Shown here: piece by piece, positions 18,335 through 27,774 of the stretch
How positions within the stretch are numbered: position 1 is the stretch's first letter
Layout: every line of letters starts with the position of its first letter
NCBI RefSeq assembly: GCF_002804065.1
Contig: NZ_CP024955.1
Coordinates: 1,736,001 to 1,800,000, forward strand
DNA from: Kyrpidia spormannii
Lineage (GTDB): Bacteria > Bacillota > Bacilli > Kyrpidiales > Kyrpidiaceae
DNA: 64,000 bases
Direction of reading: 5' to 3'
Translations under genes and position numbers: made by a program
Notes under the pieces: generated by a model
Databases searched by the model: none
Told to the model about the DNA's origin: nothing
The model's input: only the letters and a program-made list of their open reading frames with translations

Positions 18335-20464
18335 TCACATCGTTTCAACCGCTGACCTACGCCCGGCGGAATTGCCCTTTTCGGCCTTTTCCAGTGCGTT
18401 CCCTTTAAAATCGCACTGGGGATTGCTGCATTGGACCGTCTCTTTATCTTTTGCTTTTCGAAGGACAAGGAGGCTTCCGCACCGGGGGCACTTCTCGCCA
18501 GTTGGACGATCCCACAAGACAAAATCACAGCTGGGATAGTTTTTGCACCCGTAAAATATTCGCCCCCGCTTTGCCCGGCGTTCTACCAGATCGCCGCCGC
18601 ACTTCGGGCAAGACACCCCGATCGATTTGAGGATCGGTTTGGTGTTCCGGCACTCCGGGAATCCCGGACACGCAAGAAACTTTCCGAACCGACCGTGCTT
18701 ATACACCATCCTCCGACCGCACTTCTCACAGATCTCATTCGATTCTTCTTCCTCCAGATGGACGTGCTGCATGGCCTGCTCGGCGAGATCCAATTGTTTT
18801 TGAAAATCCTGGTAAAACTCCTCCAACATCTCCACCCAATTGACCCGTCCCTCCCCGACCCCATCCAGTCGCTCCTCCATCTGAGCGGTAAATTCCACGT
18901 CGATGATTTCGGGGAAAAACTCCTTGAGAAGTTCCACCACAACCTCTCCGAGTTCTGTAGGAACGAAACGTCGTTCCTGCAGCAATACATACCCCCTTTT
19001 CTGGATCGTCTCCAGGGTCGGCGCATAGGTGCTCGGACGCCCGATGCCTAGCTCCTCCATCGTTTTTACGAGACGAGCTTCGGTGTAGCGGGGCGGAGGC
19101 TGGGTAAAATGTTGTTTCGGCTCCAGAGCCGGCTCCGGGAGCTCCTGTCCTTGCCGCAGATCGGGCAGGTCGCGGTTCTCTTCTTCTTTGGCATCGTCTT
19201 CCCCTTCGACGTACAGGGTCATGAAACCCGGAAACTTCACCTTGGAGCCCGCCGCGCGAAACAAGACATCCCCAGCTTGGATATCCGCCGACACCGTATC
19301 CAGAACCGCCGGCGCCATCTGGCTTGCGACAAACCGTTCCCAGATTAACTTGTACAACCGATATTGATCCCGGTTCAAATAGGCCTTGATGGATTCCGGG
19401 GTTCGCGCGACCTCAGTGGGGCGCACCGCCTCGTGGGCGTCCTGGGCCCCGGAGCGAGTCTGGTACTGTTTGACCTTTTCCGGGAGATATGCCGCCCCAT
19501 AAGTCTTTTCTACGTAAGAACGGGCTTGCTCCTGGGCCACCGGCGACACTCGGGTGGAGTCGGTCCGCATGTAGGTGATGAGTCCCACGCTGCCCTCTTT
19601 CCCGATCTCGAGGCCTTCATACAACTGCTGGGCCACCGACATCGTCTTTTGGGCGCGAAAGTTGAGTTTCCGCGCCGCCTCCTGTTGCAGGCTGCTGGTT
19701 GTAAAAGGCGGCGCCGGATTCCGGCGACGCTCACTTTTACGCACCCCGATCACCGTGAAAGACTGGCCGGATATCCGGGCGAGGATCGCCTTGACCTCCT
19801 CTTCGTTCGCCAACTCCACCTTCTGGTCCCCGACTCCGACGAATTTCGCTTCAAACGTCCGACCGTCGACTTTAAAGCGAGCCGTCAGGGTCCAGTACTC
19901 TTCGGGCTTGAACTCCCGGATCTCCTTCTCCCGGTCGCATACCAGCCGCAGTGCAACAGACTGGACTCGTCCGGCGCTCAGCCCCTTGCGCACCTTCTTC
20001 CACAACAGGGGGCTAATCTTATAACCCACCAGCCGGTCCAGGATCCGCCTGGCTTGTTGCGCGTTTACCAAATCCCGATCGATGGGTCGCGGATGAGCAA
20101 AGGCTTCTTGAACCGCTTGTTTCGTAATTTCATGAAAAACAACCCGACACGGCCCATCCGGATTGACATCGAGATAGTTCGCCAAATGCCAAGCGATCGC
20201 TTCGCCCTCCCGGTCCGGGTCGGCCGCCAGATACACCCGCTTAACTTTTTTACTGGCATCCCGAAGGGTTTTCAGTACGTCTCCCTTTCCCCGGATGGTG
20301 ATATAATGCGGTTCAAAATCACGGGCAACATCCACCCCGAGCTTGCTCTTTGGGAGATCCCGAATGTGGCCCATGGACGCTTTAACCATATATCGTTTAC
20401 CGAGATACTTGCCGATGGTTTTCGCTTTCGCGGGAGATTCCACAATGACGAGGTAATCTGCCAC
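18335..20464 (-). CDS. topA: DNA topoisomerase I
   Basis: This 709-residue type IA topoisomerase has the Toprim motif [17 protein letters not shown] with its Glu, the acidic triad DPDREGEA, and the active-site Tyr in [13 protein letters not shown]. Three C-terminal four-Cys zinc fingers start CEKCGRR, CPKCGGD and CPRCGSL. It relaxes negative supercoils behind polymerases. The GTG at 20464 has AAAGGGGGAG in front and gives the usual N-terminus. The frame upstream of it has no family similarity. Confidence 0.97.
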   Translation of the reverse strand: MADYLVIVESPAKAKTIGKYLGKRYMVKASMGHIRDLPKSKLGVDVARDFEPHYITIRGKGDVLKTLRDASKKVKRVYLAADPDREGEAIAWHLANYLDVNPDGPCRVVFHEITKQAVQEAFAHPRPIDRDLVNAQQARRILDRLVGYKISPLLWKKVRKGLSAGRVQSVALRLVCDREKEIREFKPEEYWTLTARFKVDGRTFEAKFVGVGDQKVELANEEEVKAILARISGQSFTVIGVRKSERRRNPAPPFTTSSLQQEAARKLNFRAQKTMSVAQQLYEGLEIGKEGSVGLITYMRTDSTRVSPVAQEQARSYVEKTYGAAYLPEKVKQYQTRSGAQDAHEAVRPTEVARTPESIKAYLNRDQYRLYKLIWERFVASQMAPAVLDTVSADIQAGDVLFRAAGSKVKFPGFMTLYVEGEDDAKEEENRDLPDLRQGQELPEPALEPKQHFTQPPPRYTEARLVKTMEELGIGRPSTYAPTLETIQKRGYVLLQERRFVPTELGEVVVELLKEFFPEIIDVEFTAQMEERLDGVGEGRVNWVEMLEEFYQDFQKQLDLAEQAMQHVHLEEEESNEICEKCGRRMVYKHGRFGKFLACPGFPECRNTKPILKSIGVSCPKCGGDLVERRAKRGRIFYGCKNYPSCDFVLWDRPTGEKCPRCGSLLVLRKAKDKETVQCSNPQCDFKGNALEKAEKGNSAGRRSAVETM

Positions 20465-20532
20465 CGCATTCTCCCCCTTTCCCGCTGCAGGGTTCAGACA
20501 AAGGGATCGAAAGTCTGATCGCGGTTGCAACC

Positions 20533-20562
20533 ATAGTACCACTCTCCTCCAAAGATATGCAA
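20533..20562 (-). promoter_or_regulatory. Candidate SigA promoter for topA
   Basis: TTGCAT, an 18-bp spacer, then TACTAT preceded by TGG (extended -10), ending about 69 bases upstream of the topA GTG. The 225-bp dprA-topA gap otherwise shows no gene. A longer frame across it has no recognisable similarity. Confidence 0.55.
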
Positions 20563-20689
20563 CGCGCGGACATGTCCTGTTCCCTTTCCCACTCCCTGGC
20601 GGTTCTGGCCAGCGAAAACCACCCGCAATCGACTTGATCGCCGTTTTCCACGAAACCCCTTAGGGTCATGGGACGCCGCGAAAGAAAGG

Positions 20690-21844
20690 TTAACCGCGCA
20701 AAAAAGGAACAACCCCGTACAATCCCCCGGGTTCGCGGTAGATCCGCCCCGCGAGTTCTAAATCGGTGAGAACCCGGCTGATGTGTTCCAGCCGGAGACC
20801 CGTTCGCCTGGCGATGAGGTCCGGCGTGCGGCAACCTTCCTCCAAGGCGGCCAGAACCCGCCCGGAATCTGAGTCCACCGCCCGGCGTGCAATCCGGTTC
20901 TCGATTTCGCCATCGGCCGAGGCAGGAAGCGCAGCAGGCCAATGTGGATACTCCGCCGCGACGTCGTCGGGGCTCATCGCCGGTTTAGCTCCGTCCCGGA
21001 TGAGGAGGTTGGTGCCCCGGCTGGCCTCGATGGCCACAGATCCCGGGACCGCAAATACGTCCCTGCCCTGGTCCAGAGCATGGTCCACGGTCTTCAGGGC
21101 TCCACTGGTCACCCCGGCTTCCACCACGAGGACGCCTTCTGACAATCCGCTGATGATGCGGTTGCGAATGGGGAACAATCCCGGCCTGGGCTGACAGTTG
21201 GGAGGCTGCTCACTGATCAGCGCCCCGCTGCGCGCCACCGCCGCTGCCAGAGATCGATGCTCCGGGGGATACAGGTGATGAAATCCGCCGGCCAGGACTG
21301 CAATGGTCCGCCCTCCCCCTTCCAGAGCCCCCCGGTGGGCTAACCCGTCAATGCCCCGGGCCAAACCGGACACGATCACCACACCGCGCCTTGCCAAATC
21401 TGCACTCCACAATCGGGCTACCCGCCGCCCCACCATCGTCGGACGCCGGGTTCCCACAATTGCCAACGCTGGGAGATCGTCCTTGAGAACCCCGGGATTA
21501 CCCACCCCGTACAATACCCAAGGAGCATCGTGGAGACTTCTTAAGCGCCCCGGGTAATCGGAGTCCAAGAGAGTTGTAGTCCACATGGCGCCATAGGGCG
21601 TCCATTCCTCGAGGTCCGCCCCCTTAGGTCCCCGGCGGCGGGCACCTACGATACGGCCAGCCAACATCTTCCCCCTTGGCCCCAGGCCCGAGGCAATCTC
21701 CACCTCAGATAGCGCCCAGAGGCTGCGGAACGTCCCGAACTGTTTCTTCCAGACGGAAAGCGTCCCGGGCCCCACCCCCTCCACTCGCGACAAGGTTAAG
21801 AGTGCTGCCCGCTCCTCCCGCCACTCATCCGAACCTACTCTCAA
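20690..21844 (-). CDS. dprA: DNA-processing protein DprA/Smf
   Basis: This 384-residue protein has an N-terminal SAM-like domain (LLTLSRVEGVGPGTLSVWKK), a Rossmann-like DprA core (LAIVGTRRPTMVGRR, SGLARGIDGLAHRGAL, IAVLAGGFHHLYPPEH, FPIRNRIISGLS) and a C-terminal winged helix (CRTPDLIARRTGLRLEHISR). DprA binds incoming single-stranded DNA and loads RecA in transformation. The only fitting start is TTG at 21844, with GGGGGTGG upstream. A ComM homologue is encoded about 18 kb away. Confidence 0.95.
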   Translation of the reverse strand: MRVGSDEWREERAALLTLSRVEGVGPGTLSVWKKQFGTFRSLWALSEVEIASGLGPRGKMLAGRIVGARRRGPKGADLEEWTPYGAMWTTTLLDSDYPGRLRSLHDAPWVLYGVGNPGVLKDDLPALAIVGTRRPTMVGRRVARLWSADLARRGVVIVSGLARGIDGLAHRGALEGGGRTIAVLAGGFHHLYPPEHRSLAAAVARSGALISEQPPNCQPRPGLFPIRNRIISGLSEGVLVVEAGVTSGALKTVDHALDQGRDVFAVPGSVAIEASRGTNLLIRDGAKPAMSPDDVAAEYPHWPAALPASADGEIENRIARRAVDSDSGRVLAALEEGCRTPDLIARRTGLRLEHISRVLTDLELAGRIYREPGGLYGVVPFLRG

Positions 21845-21932
21845 ACCGCCACCCCCACCCGTTGTCTCTCCCTTGCTCCATTCGACAGGGATTCGGGGGA
21901 CTCCCTTTATTTAAAAATGTCAAACCGCACAC

Positions 21933-21962
21933 AAAAAAAGAAAACCCCCTTGGAAAAGGGGG
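21933..21962 (-). terminator. Rho-independent terminator after sucCD
   Basis: Minus strand CCCCCTT-TTCC-AAGGGGG is followed by TTTTCTTTTTTT, 24 bases after the sucD stop. It is a textbook hairpin with a T tract and makes sucCD (plus upstream genes) a unit separate from dprA. Confidence 0.92.
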
Positions 21963-21985
21963 TGATTCAACCGCGGGGACCGTGA

Positions 21986-22903
21986 TCAACGAGTTTGCTG
22001 GACCGCGGTCTGACACTTCTCGAGCAGGCCCCGTTCCTTCAACACCTCGACCAAAGTTTCCCCCATCTGGGCGGGCGTCGGAGCGACGCGAACACCGCAC
22101 TCCTTGAGCTTCGCAATCTTTTCCGCCGCGGTGCCCTTCCCGCCGGAGATGATGGCCCCGGCGTGGCCCATGCGCTTGCCTTTTGGAGCTGTGGCGCCGG
22201 CGATAAACCCGACCACCGGTTTTTTCATGTTGGCCTTGATCCACTCCGCCGCCTCTTCTTCCGCCGTGCCTCCGATCTCGCCGATCATGATCACAGCCTC
22301 GGTCTCCGGATCCTCATTAAACATCTTCAATACATCGATAAAATTCGTCCCGTTCACCGGGTCGCCACCGATGCCTACGGCGGTCGACTGCCCGATGCCC
22401 CGGGTGGTCAGCTGGTGGACCGCTTCATAGGTAAGCGTCCCACTCCTGGAGACCACCCCGACGTGTCCGGGCCGATGGATGTAACCAGGCATAATCCCGA
22501 TCTTGCACTGATCCGGAGTGATCACCCCGGGACAGTTGGGCCCGATGAGCCGCGTCTTCCGGCCTTCCAGGTACCGTTTGACTTTCACCATATCGAGCAC
22601 CGGAATACCTTCCGTAATACAAATCACCAGCTCCAGCCCCGCATCCGCCGCCTCCATGATCGCATCGGCAGCAAAAGCCGGCGGCACGTAAATCACCGAC
22701 GCGTTTGCCCCGGTTTCCTTGACCGCCTCCGCCACCGTATCGAATACAGGAACTCCTTCGACCACAGTGCCGCCTTTGCCCGGGGTGACGCCGGCCACAA
22801 CCTTCGTCCCGTACTCCAACGCTTGTTTTGTATGAAACAATCCCGTAGAACCTGTAATCCCTTGCGTCACGACCTTGGTATTCCGGTCGACCAAGATGCT
22901 CAT
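21986..22903 (-). CDS. sucD: Succinate-CoA ligase subunit alpha
   Basis: This 305-residue CoA-binding subunit has a Rossmann N-terminus ([20 protein letters not shown]), the [10 protein letters not shown] motif and the phosphohistidine loop [17 protein letters not shown]. It pairs with SucC to interconvert succinyl-CoA and succinate in the TCA cycle with substrate-level phosphorylation. The ATG at 22903 has GGGGGGGAC in front. The frame opens slightly earlier at 22924 but without a suitable SD. Confidence 0.97.
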   Translation of the reverse strand: MSILVDRNTKVVTQGITGSTGLFHTKQALEYGTKVVAGVTPGKGGTVVEGVPVFDTVAEAVKETGANASVIYVPPAFAADAIMEAADAGLELVICITEGIPVLDMVKVKRYLEGRKTRLIGPNCPGVITPDQCKIGIMPGYIHRPGHVGVVSRSGTLTYEAVHQLTTRGIGQSTAVGIGGDPVNGTNFIDVLKMFNEDPETEAVIMIGEIGGTAEEEAAEWIKANMKKPVVGFIAGATAPKGKRMGHAGAIISGGKGTAAEKIAKLKECGVRVAPTPAQMGETLVEVLKERGLLEKCQTAVQQTR

Positions 22904-22920
22904 CTTCGTCCCCCCCGCCA

Positions 22921-24078
22921 TCAATGAACCAGCGATACGATTTTCTCCGCCGCGTCAGCCATCGAATCGGCCGGCACGATTTTTAAACCGGACTCTGCCA
23001 AAATCTTTTTCCCCAACTCCACGTTCGTTCCTTCCAGCCGTACCACCAGCGGCCGATCCAGCCCCAACTGCCGGGCGGCTTCCACAACCCCGTTTGCAAT
23101 CACGTCACATTTCATGATGCCGCCAAAAATATTGACCAAGATCCCTTTCACTTTTTCATCCTGAAGAATAATCTTGAAGGCTTCGGTGACCTTTTCGGTA
23201 CTCGCCCCTCCGCCGACATCGAGAAAGTTCGCCGGTTCTCCCCCGTAATACTTGATGATGTCCATCGTGGCCATGGCCAATCCGGCGCCGTTTACCATAC
23301 ACCCGATGTTGCCGTCCAGCGCAATATAGCTCAAGCCAAATTTCGCGGCTTGTTGCTCGCGGGGATCCTCTTCATCGGGATCCCGCAGCTCCAAAAGTTC
23401 TGGGTGGCGAAATAAACCGTTGCTGTCGAAATTGAGCTTGGCATCCAGGGCCAGGATGTTCCCGTCCCCGGTCACCACGAGTGGATTAATTTCCGCCACT
23501 GAACAGTCTTTGTCGACAAAAGCTCGGTAAAGTCCAGACATAAATTGAACCGCCTTGTTCACCAGCGGTTTCGGAATATGGATCGCATAAGCCAGTTTGC
23601 GGGCTTGGAAGGGCATGAGGCCCACTGCCGGGTCGATGGTCTCCCGAACGATCTTCTCCGGAGTTTTCGCGGCCACTTCTTCGATCTCCATGCCGCCTTC
23701 TTCCGACGCCATGATGACAACCCTACCTGTTGCCCGGTCCACCACCAGTCCTATGTAATACTCCTTCTGAATATCGGTCAACTGTTCAATCAACAATCGC
23801 TTGACCACTTTCCCCTCAGGCCCGGTCTGGTGGGTCACCAGAGTGGAACCGAGAAGCTGCTGGGCATACTCCCGAACCTGTTCCAGGGATTTCGCCACCT
23901 TCACGCCGCCGGCCTTCCCACGCCCTCCGGCGTGAATCTGGGCTTTCACAACCGCTTTGCCCCCAAGACCCTCGGCGATTCGGACCGCCTCTTCGACGCT
24001 GAAGGCCACCTGCCCTTGGGGAACGGCGACTCCATATGTTTTGAGGATCGCTTTACCCTGATACTCGTGAATGTTCAT
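22921..24078 (-). CDS. sucC: Succinate-CoA ligase subunit beta (ADP-forming)
   Basis: This 385-residue ATP-grasp subunit begins [20 protein letters not shown]. It contains [27 protein letters not shown], the [15 protein letters not shown] nucleotide motif and [11 protein letters not shown]. It forms the nucleotide-binding half of succinyl-CoA synthetase. SD AAAGGGGGACC. It is immediately upstream of sucD in the same operon. Confidence 0.97.
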   Translation of the reverse strand: MNIHEYQGKAILKTYGVAVPQGQVAFSVEEAVRIAEGLGGKAVVKAQIHAGGRGKAGGVKVAKSLEQVREYAQQLLGSTLVTHQTGPEGKVVKRLLIEQLTDIQKEYYIGLVVDRATGRVVIMASEEGGMEIEEVAAKTPEKIVRETIDPAVGLMPFQARKLAYAIHIPKPLVNKAVQFMSGLYRAFVDKDCSVAEINPLVVTGDGNILALDAKLNFDSNGLFRHPELLELRDPDEEDPREQQAAKFGLSYIALDGNIGCMVNGAGLAMATMDIIKYYGGEPANFLDVGGGASTEKVTEAFKIILQDEKVKGILVNIFGGIMKCDVIANGVVEAARQLGLDRPLVVRLEGTNVELGKKILAESGLKIVPADSMADAAEKIVSLVH

Positions 24079-24145
24079 TCATGGTCCCCCTTTACGACAA
24101 AATGCCCGGGAGAGCGGCCCGCCGCTCCGGCCGGCGCGGGCAGCT

Positions 24146-24304
24146 TTAACGCGTTTGCTGCTCACATTCATGCCGAACGCGTCTTTGGCACAGATCGCAG
24201 ATATACGCGCCCCCCTGCTTGGCGATCTGAAGTTGGTCCGCCTGCTGTTCGGACACGACCGAAGTTTGCCCACACAACAAACATCGGACCGTGTATTCAC
24301 TCAC
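24146..24304 (-). CDS. Small CXXC zinc-ribbon protein (DUF2197/YlaI-like)
   Basis: This is a 52-residue frame starting at GTG 24304 with GGAGGC 7 nt upstream, a good SD. It encodes two CXXC knuckles, CLLC at residues 8-11 and CDLC at 36-39, with VSEQQADQLQIAKQ between them and a basic tail. This is the size and layout of the YlaI/DUF2197 family of unknown function in Bacillota. It lies between sucC and the T-box-controlled dehydratase on the same strand. A different frame of 73 codons overlaps it but has no motif. Confidence 0.72.
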   Translation of the reverse strand: MSEYTVRCLLCGQTSVVSEQQADQLQIAKQGGAYICDLCQRRVRHECEQQTR

Positions 24305-24483
24305 GGCGATCGCCTCCACGCCAAAGGTTCACTTCCGGCACTTAGTATGCGCCGACCGAACTATTCCAACCGGAGACGTACTCCCTTTCAAAACATAGAC
24401 CATTCCCATCGAGATGACAATGTCTTTCGGCATTGTCGCAATCGCCGCCCAATTCCGCACCCGGGATCCGGCCCACTTTGACC

Positions 24484-25467
24484 TCAGATTTTTGCGACTC
24501 CCACAGGTGACGGGCGATCCATTGGATGCAACGAGGCGAGTTTTGCAATATCCACGTTCCCCCCGCTGACCACGAGCACCACTTTTTTTTGCCGCAACGG
24601 GAGAACCTCTTCAAACAAAGCCGCCAGCCCAACAGCGCCGGCACCTTCTACGAGCATTTTCGTCCTTTCCAAAAAAGCGTACATTGCCCGAAGGATAGCG
24701 TCATCCGAAACGGTAACCACGTCATCAACAAAACGTTTCACATGATCAAAGGTGAGTTCCCCCGGGGATTTGACTGCGATGCCATCTGCCACGGTGGCAA
24801 CCCCGGGCAATGTGACCCGACGCCCTTCCCGCAGAGATAAGGCCATGGAGGCCGCCCCCGACGCCTGCACCCCGTATACTGCGGTCTTTGGCCGAAGGGC
24901 CTTGAGCGCCGCGGCAATCCCCGCAATCAAGCCTCCCCCGCCCACGGGCACCACCACTGCGTCGACGTCGGGCAAGTCTTCCGCAATCTCCAAGGCAATG
25001 GTACCCTGGCCCGCGATCACATCCAGATCATCGAAGGCGTGTACAAAGGTACCCCCCTGCTCGCGACAGAGCCGCTTTGCATGAAGGTGAGCGTCGTCGT
25101 AGGTGGCTCCCGCCAACTCCACCCGGGATCCGTATCCCTGAGTGGCCGTGATTTTTGCTTCTGGTGCCCCTTCGGGCATCACAATGGTACAGGGTGCACC
25201 AAACCGGGACGCGGCCAGAGCCACCCCTTGGGCGTGATTTCCGGCCGACGCGCTGAAGATGCCCCGGTCCCTGGCTTCCGGCGACAATTTCGCCACTTTA
25301 TTATAGGCGCCGCGAATCTTGAATGCCCCGGTTTTTTGGAGGTTTTCCAGCTTTAAAAACACCTGGTTGTTCGACATGCGGCTGAACGTCTGGGATTGTT
25401 GTAGAGGAAATCGATGTATGACGGGTGCCAACCGCACCGCCGCTTCTTGAACGTCCGTAAGGGTCAC
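24484..25467 (-). CDS. ilvA: Threonine ammonia-lyase / serine-threonine dehydratase
   Basis: This fold-type II PLP enzyme of about 327 residues has the Schiff-base Lys in GAFKIRGAYNK, the SAGNHAQG substrate loop, the PVGGGGLIAG phosphate-binding glycine loop and the closing VVSGGNVD motif. It deaminates threonine to 2-oxobutyrate. There is no C-terminal ACT regulatory domain, so allosteric control by isoleucine is not expected. Regulation instead appears to be through the T-box leader upstream. The GTG at 25467 (after TTGGGG) is preferred; a GTG at 25509 lies on the terminator tail. Confidence 0.88.
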   Translation of the reverse strand: MTLTDVQEAAVRLAPVIHRFPLQQSQTFSRMSNNQVFLKLENLQKTGAFKIRGAYNKVAKLSPEARDRGIFSASAGNHAQGVALAASRFGAPCTIVMPEGAPEAKITATQGYGSRVELAGATYDDAHLHAKRLCREQGGTFVHAFDDLDVIAGQGTIALEIAEDLPDVDAVVVPVGGGGLIAGIAAALKALRPKTAVYGVQASGAASMALSLREGRRVTLPGVATVADGIAVKSPGELTFDHVKRFVDDVVTVSDDAILRAMYAFLERTKMLVEGAGAVGLAALFEEVLPLRQKKVVLVVSGGNVDIAKLASLHPMDRPSPVGVAKI

Positions 25468-25509
25468 GCAATCCCCAACTGGAACACCCCCAATGCGTTT
25501 TAAAACCAC

Positions 25510-25803
25510 AAAAAAACCCGCCCCCTCAGGGGCGAGTTGTTACCCGCGGTACCACCCTGTTTGGCCGCCTCCTGGACAAGAGGCCGCCCACTTCTCCCTT
25601 CCAAAGCGCCAGACTTCGACGCCCGGCCCCGTAACGCGGGGACGCGGCGACACCTACTGGCCGGGAACACCTCGGCGTTCGGCGCGCACCTCCCGGGGGA
25701 TTTTCCCTCAGTCTCGAGTGGATCTCCTTCTCAGCAGCCGGAGACTCTCTGGCCACCTCAACTGGGTACTCGACCCGGTCATCGGTTTTTCCGCCAACCT
25801 AAT
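25510..25803 (-). promoter_or_regulatory. T-box riboswitch leader of the ilvA gene
   Basis: On the minus strand the leader holds a stem-I distal motif (AGAGAG ... GGCTGCTGAGA), the invariant T-box AGGGTGGTACCGCGG at 25543-25558, and a terminator hairpin CGCCCC-TGA-GGGGCG with a T tract at 25510-25540. Uncharged tRNA should pair with the T-box bulge and prevent termination. A specifier of AUC (Ile) is possible at 25723-25721, within GGAGATCCAC, but the specifier loop was not folded. UCC is an alternative reading. This leader accounts for most of the 480-bp gene-free stretch. Confidence 0.9.
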
Positions 25804-25810
25804 TTATGCC

Positions 25811-25839
25811 ATCTTACCACGGTTGCCATGGGATGTCAA
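25811..25839 (-). promoter_or_regulatory. SigA promoter of the T-box/ilvA unit
   Basis: Minus strand TTGACA (25839-25834), a 17-bp spacer, then TAAGAT (25816-25811). Transcription would begin near 25804, at the 5' end of the T-box leader. Confidence 0.8.
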
Positions 25840-25951
25840 TGTTTACATTGGACCTTTTTGATTTCAGTCCATTCCCTTTTCCGAGATCTTTTGCTATAAT
25901 GAAAGCTAAATATAGACTTTACGAATCCGCCACATGCGGGAGGGAGATCCA

Positions 25952-26365
25952 ATGGATTTCTGCTGCGGTATGACCATGGTCGCGTCATTGCAGAATGTCT
26001 ATGCCGAAGGTCCCGTATTCATCCACGATGTCCCGGTTCTCACGTGTCCGACCTGCAACAGGTGGCACATCGCTCCCGCTGTGTCGTCGGATTTCGCTAT
26101 GATCGCCCACAACTGTGCCACGGATGGCTTGCGAGAGGCGAATTTTCGCGAATTGGTAGGGGAAGACCGGGTCAAAGAGGTGCTCGACATGTATCCCCCG
26201 GACGAACGCGTCTTGTTGGATCGGCGGTATATTCCAGACCAAGTCGATGCGCTACTCGATTTAATTAATTTAGCAAGAGCCACGGGCGACGACACGTGGG
26301 AAGAAGAACTTAAAACGCGGCTCAAGGCGATCACCGATACCCCGATCATGCGCACTCCAGACTAA
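25952..26365 (+). CDS. YgiT-like zinc-motif protein of unknown function
   Basis: This 137-residue protein opens with a Cys-Cys-Gly (C4, C5) and a second pair C32-P-T-C35, similar in spacing to YgiT/MqsA-type zinc fingers but with CC instead of CXXC. The rest is acidic and helical (REANFRELVGEDRVKEVLDM, VDALLDLINLARATG). GGGAGGGAG lies before the ATG at 25952 and TATAAT is at 25895-25900. It is divergent from the ilvA T-box and ends in its own terminator. No toxin partner is adjacent. Confidence 0.72.
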   Translation: MDFCCGMTMVASLQNVYAEGPVFIHDVPVLTCPTCNRWHIAPAVSSDFAMIAHNCATDGLREANFRELVGEDRVKEVLDMYPPDERVLLDRRYIPDQVDALLDLINLARATGDDTWEEELKTRLKAITDTPIMRTPD

Positions 26366-26420
26366 AAGCGCCCCGATGCTCACCCCGAAAGATTCACAGC
26401 GCCAAACCGGGCGCTTTTCT
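26364..26420 (+). terminator. Terminator after the YgiT-like gene
   Basis: The arms AAAAGCGCCC (26364-26373) and GGGCGCTTTT (26409-26418) are perfect complements around a 35-nt loop, followed by CTTGTG. The stem ends in T residues. It overlaps the stop codon of the gene. Confidence 0.6.
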
Positions 26421-26486
26421 TGTGTATCATAAATCGCACCTTACCGGATCGAGCAAACAGATGTTCCGGATCCTCGGCCTCTTTCG

Positions 26487-26515
26487 TTGACAGTCCTCCG
26501 GTGCCCTCCTATACT
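26487..26515 (+). promoter_or_regulatory. SigA promoter of mqnE
   Basis: TTGACA, a 17-bp spacer, then TATACT, 63 bases before the mqnE ATG. Near-consensus, on the plus strand. Confidence 0.8.
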
Positions 26516-26578
26516 TAAGGCGATATCTTCGCCGGAAGACTTTTTGTGCCAGTTGATAGAGAGGAGGGCGGGGCCCGC

Positions 26579-27655
26579 ATGAGTGGAATTGCGGATATCG
26601 CTGAAAAGGTTCGCCACGGCCAGCGGCTGAGCTTGGAAGACGGATTGCGCCTATATCGACATGACGATCTGCTGGAAATCGGGCGACTGGCTGACGAATA
26701 CAATCGGCGGCTGAATGAACGTAATGTCTATTTCATACAAAACATGTATATTAATCCCACCAACGTTTGCGAAGCACATTGCGGTTTCTGTTATTACCGC
26801 CGGGACCCGGATCAAGAGGGGGCTTATACCATGTCCCCGGATGAGGTCCTTGAGTACGTCAAGGAAAGGTGGACGCCGGGAATTAAAGAGTTCCACATCG
26901 TCGGAGGTCATAATCCTACAGTGCCATTTCAATACTACACAGATGTTGTGCGGGCATTAAAGACGGCCTACCCCGATGTGACGATCAAAGCCTACACGGC
27001 CGCTGAGGTCGAGTTTTTCCATCGTTTGTCCGGTCTATCGGTTAAAGAGGTCTTGCAAGCTTTAAAAGATGCCGGGCTGGAAAGTATGCCCGGAGGCGGA
27101 GCCGAGATTCTCAGCGAACGCTACCGGGAGAAATTGGCCCCTGACAAGGCATCGGTAGAGCAGTGGCTCGACGTTCATCGAATTGCCCATCAACTGGGCA
27201 TCCGGACCCACGCCACGATGCTGTATGGGTTGATTGAAACGCTGGAAGAACGATTACAGCATATGATCTATATTCGTGAACTCCAGGATGAAACGGGAGG
27301 GTTTTTATCTTTTATTCCCTTAGCTGTGCAGCCGAGCCGCAAAACCGCTTCTCTGAAACAGCGGACATCGGCGGATGACGATTTGCGCACCATTGCGGTG
27401 AGTCGGTTGATGCTGGACAACGTGCCCCATATTAAGGCATACTGGATCAATATCGGTCCGCGCCTGACCCAGATGGCGGTGTACTTCGGTTCCTCAGATA
27501 TACACGGGACCTTGGTGGAAGAGCGAATCAGTCACGCCGGCGGGGCACTCACCAGTCAATCTTTGACTCGAGATGAATTGGTTTGGCTGATTAAAGGGGC
27601 CGGGCGGATTCCCGTGGAGCGGGATACCTTTTATCGTCCTGTTCGCGTATACTGA
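26579..27655 (+). CDS. mqnE: Aminofutalosine synthase MqnE (radical SAM)
   Basis: This 358-residue radical SAM enzyme has the cluster motif C64-x3-C68-x2-C71 within TNVCEAHCGFCYYRR. MqnE-type segments follow: EFHIVGGHNP, IKAYTAAEVEFF, LESMPGGGAEILSE and RTHATMLYGLIET. MqnE joins chorismate-derived 3-[(1-carboxyvinyl)oxy]benzoate with adenosine in the futalosine route to menaquinone. The ATG at 26579 follows GAGGAGGGCGGGG. A GTG 33 bases upstream is the alternative. No other mqn gene is in the window. Confidence 0.9.
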   Translation: MSGIADIAEKVRHGQRLSLEDGLRLYRHDDLLEIGRLADEYNRRLNERNVYFIQNMYINPTNVCEAHCGFCYYRRDPDQEGAYTMSPDEVLEYVKERWTPGIKEFHIVGGHNPTVPFQYYTDVVRALKTAYPDVTIKAYTAAEVEFFHRLSGLSVKEVLQALKDAGLESMPGGGAEILSERYREKLAPDKASVEQWLDVHRIAHQLGIRTHATMLYGLIETLEERLQHMIYIRELQDETGGFLSFIPLAVQPSRKTASLKQRTSADDDLRTIAVSRLMLDNVPHIKAYWINIGPRLTQMAVYFGSSDIHGTLVEERISHAGGALTSQSLTRDELVWLIKGAGRIPVERDTFYRPVRVY

Positions 27656-27774
27656 CGTCCCGGCCAATCGGGCACCGAGTTGCGCCGTTCTCCGAGGCTC
27701 CCGGGAGGACGCGCAAGTTCGGATGCCGACTGGATCCCGGTGATGCACCGGCACGAATGAAGGAGGCCTGGGCG

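Noticed and set aside
20397-20942. 181-codon minus-strand frame across the dprA-topA gap
   Set aside because: It overlaps both genes in another frame, and a topA promoter lies inside it. The product is not recognisable.
21995-22927. 310-codon plus-strand frame opposite sucD
   Set aside because: This is an antisense shadow caused by GC-rich third positions in sucD.
24079-24300. 73-codon minus-strand frame overlapping the CXXC micro-gene
   Set aside because: It has no SD or motif. The 52-codon frame in another register has both.
24416-24437. Small inverted repeat GACAATG/CATTGTC between ilvA and the CXXC gene
   Set aside because: It has a 7-bp stem without a T tract and does not clearly separate transcripts. 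Too weak to list as a terminator.
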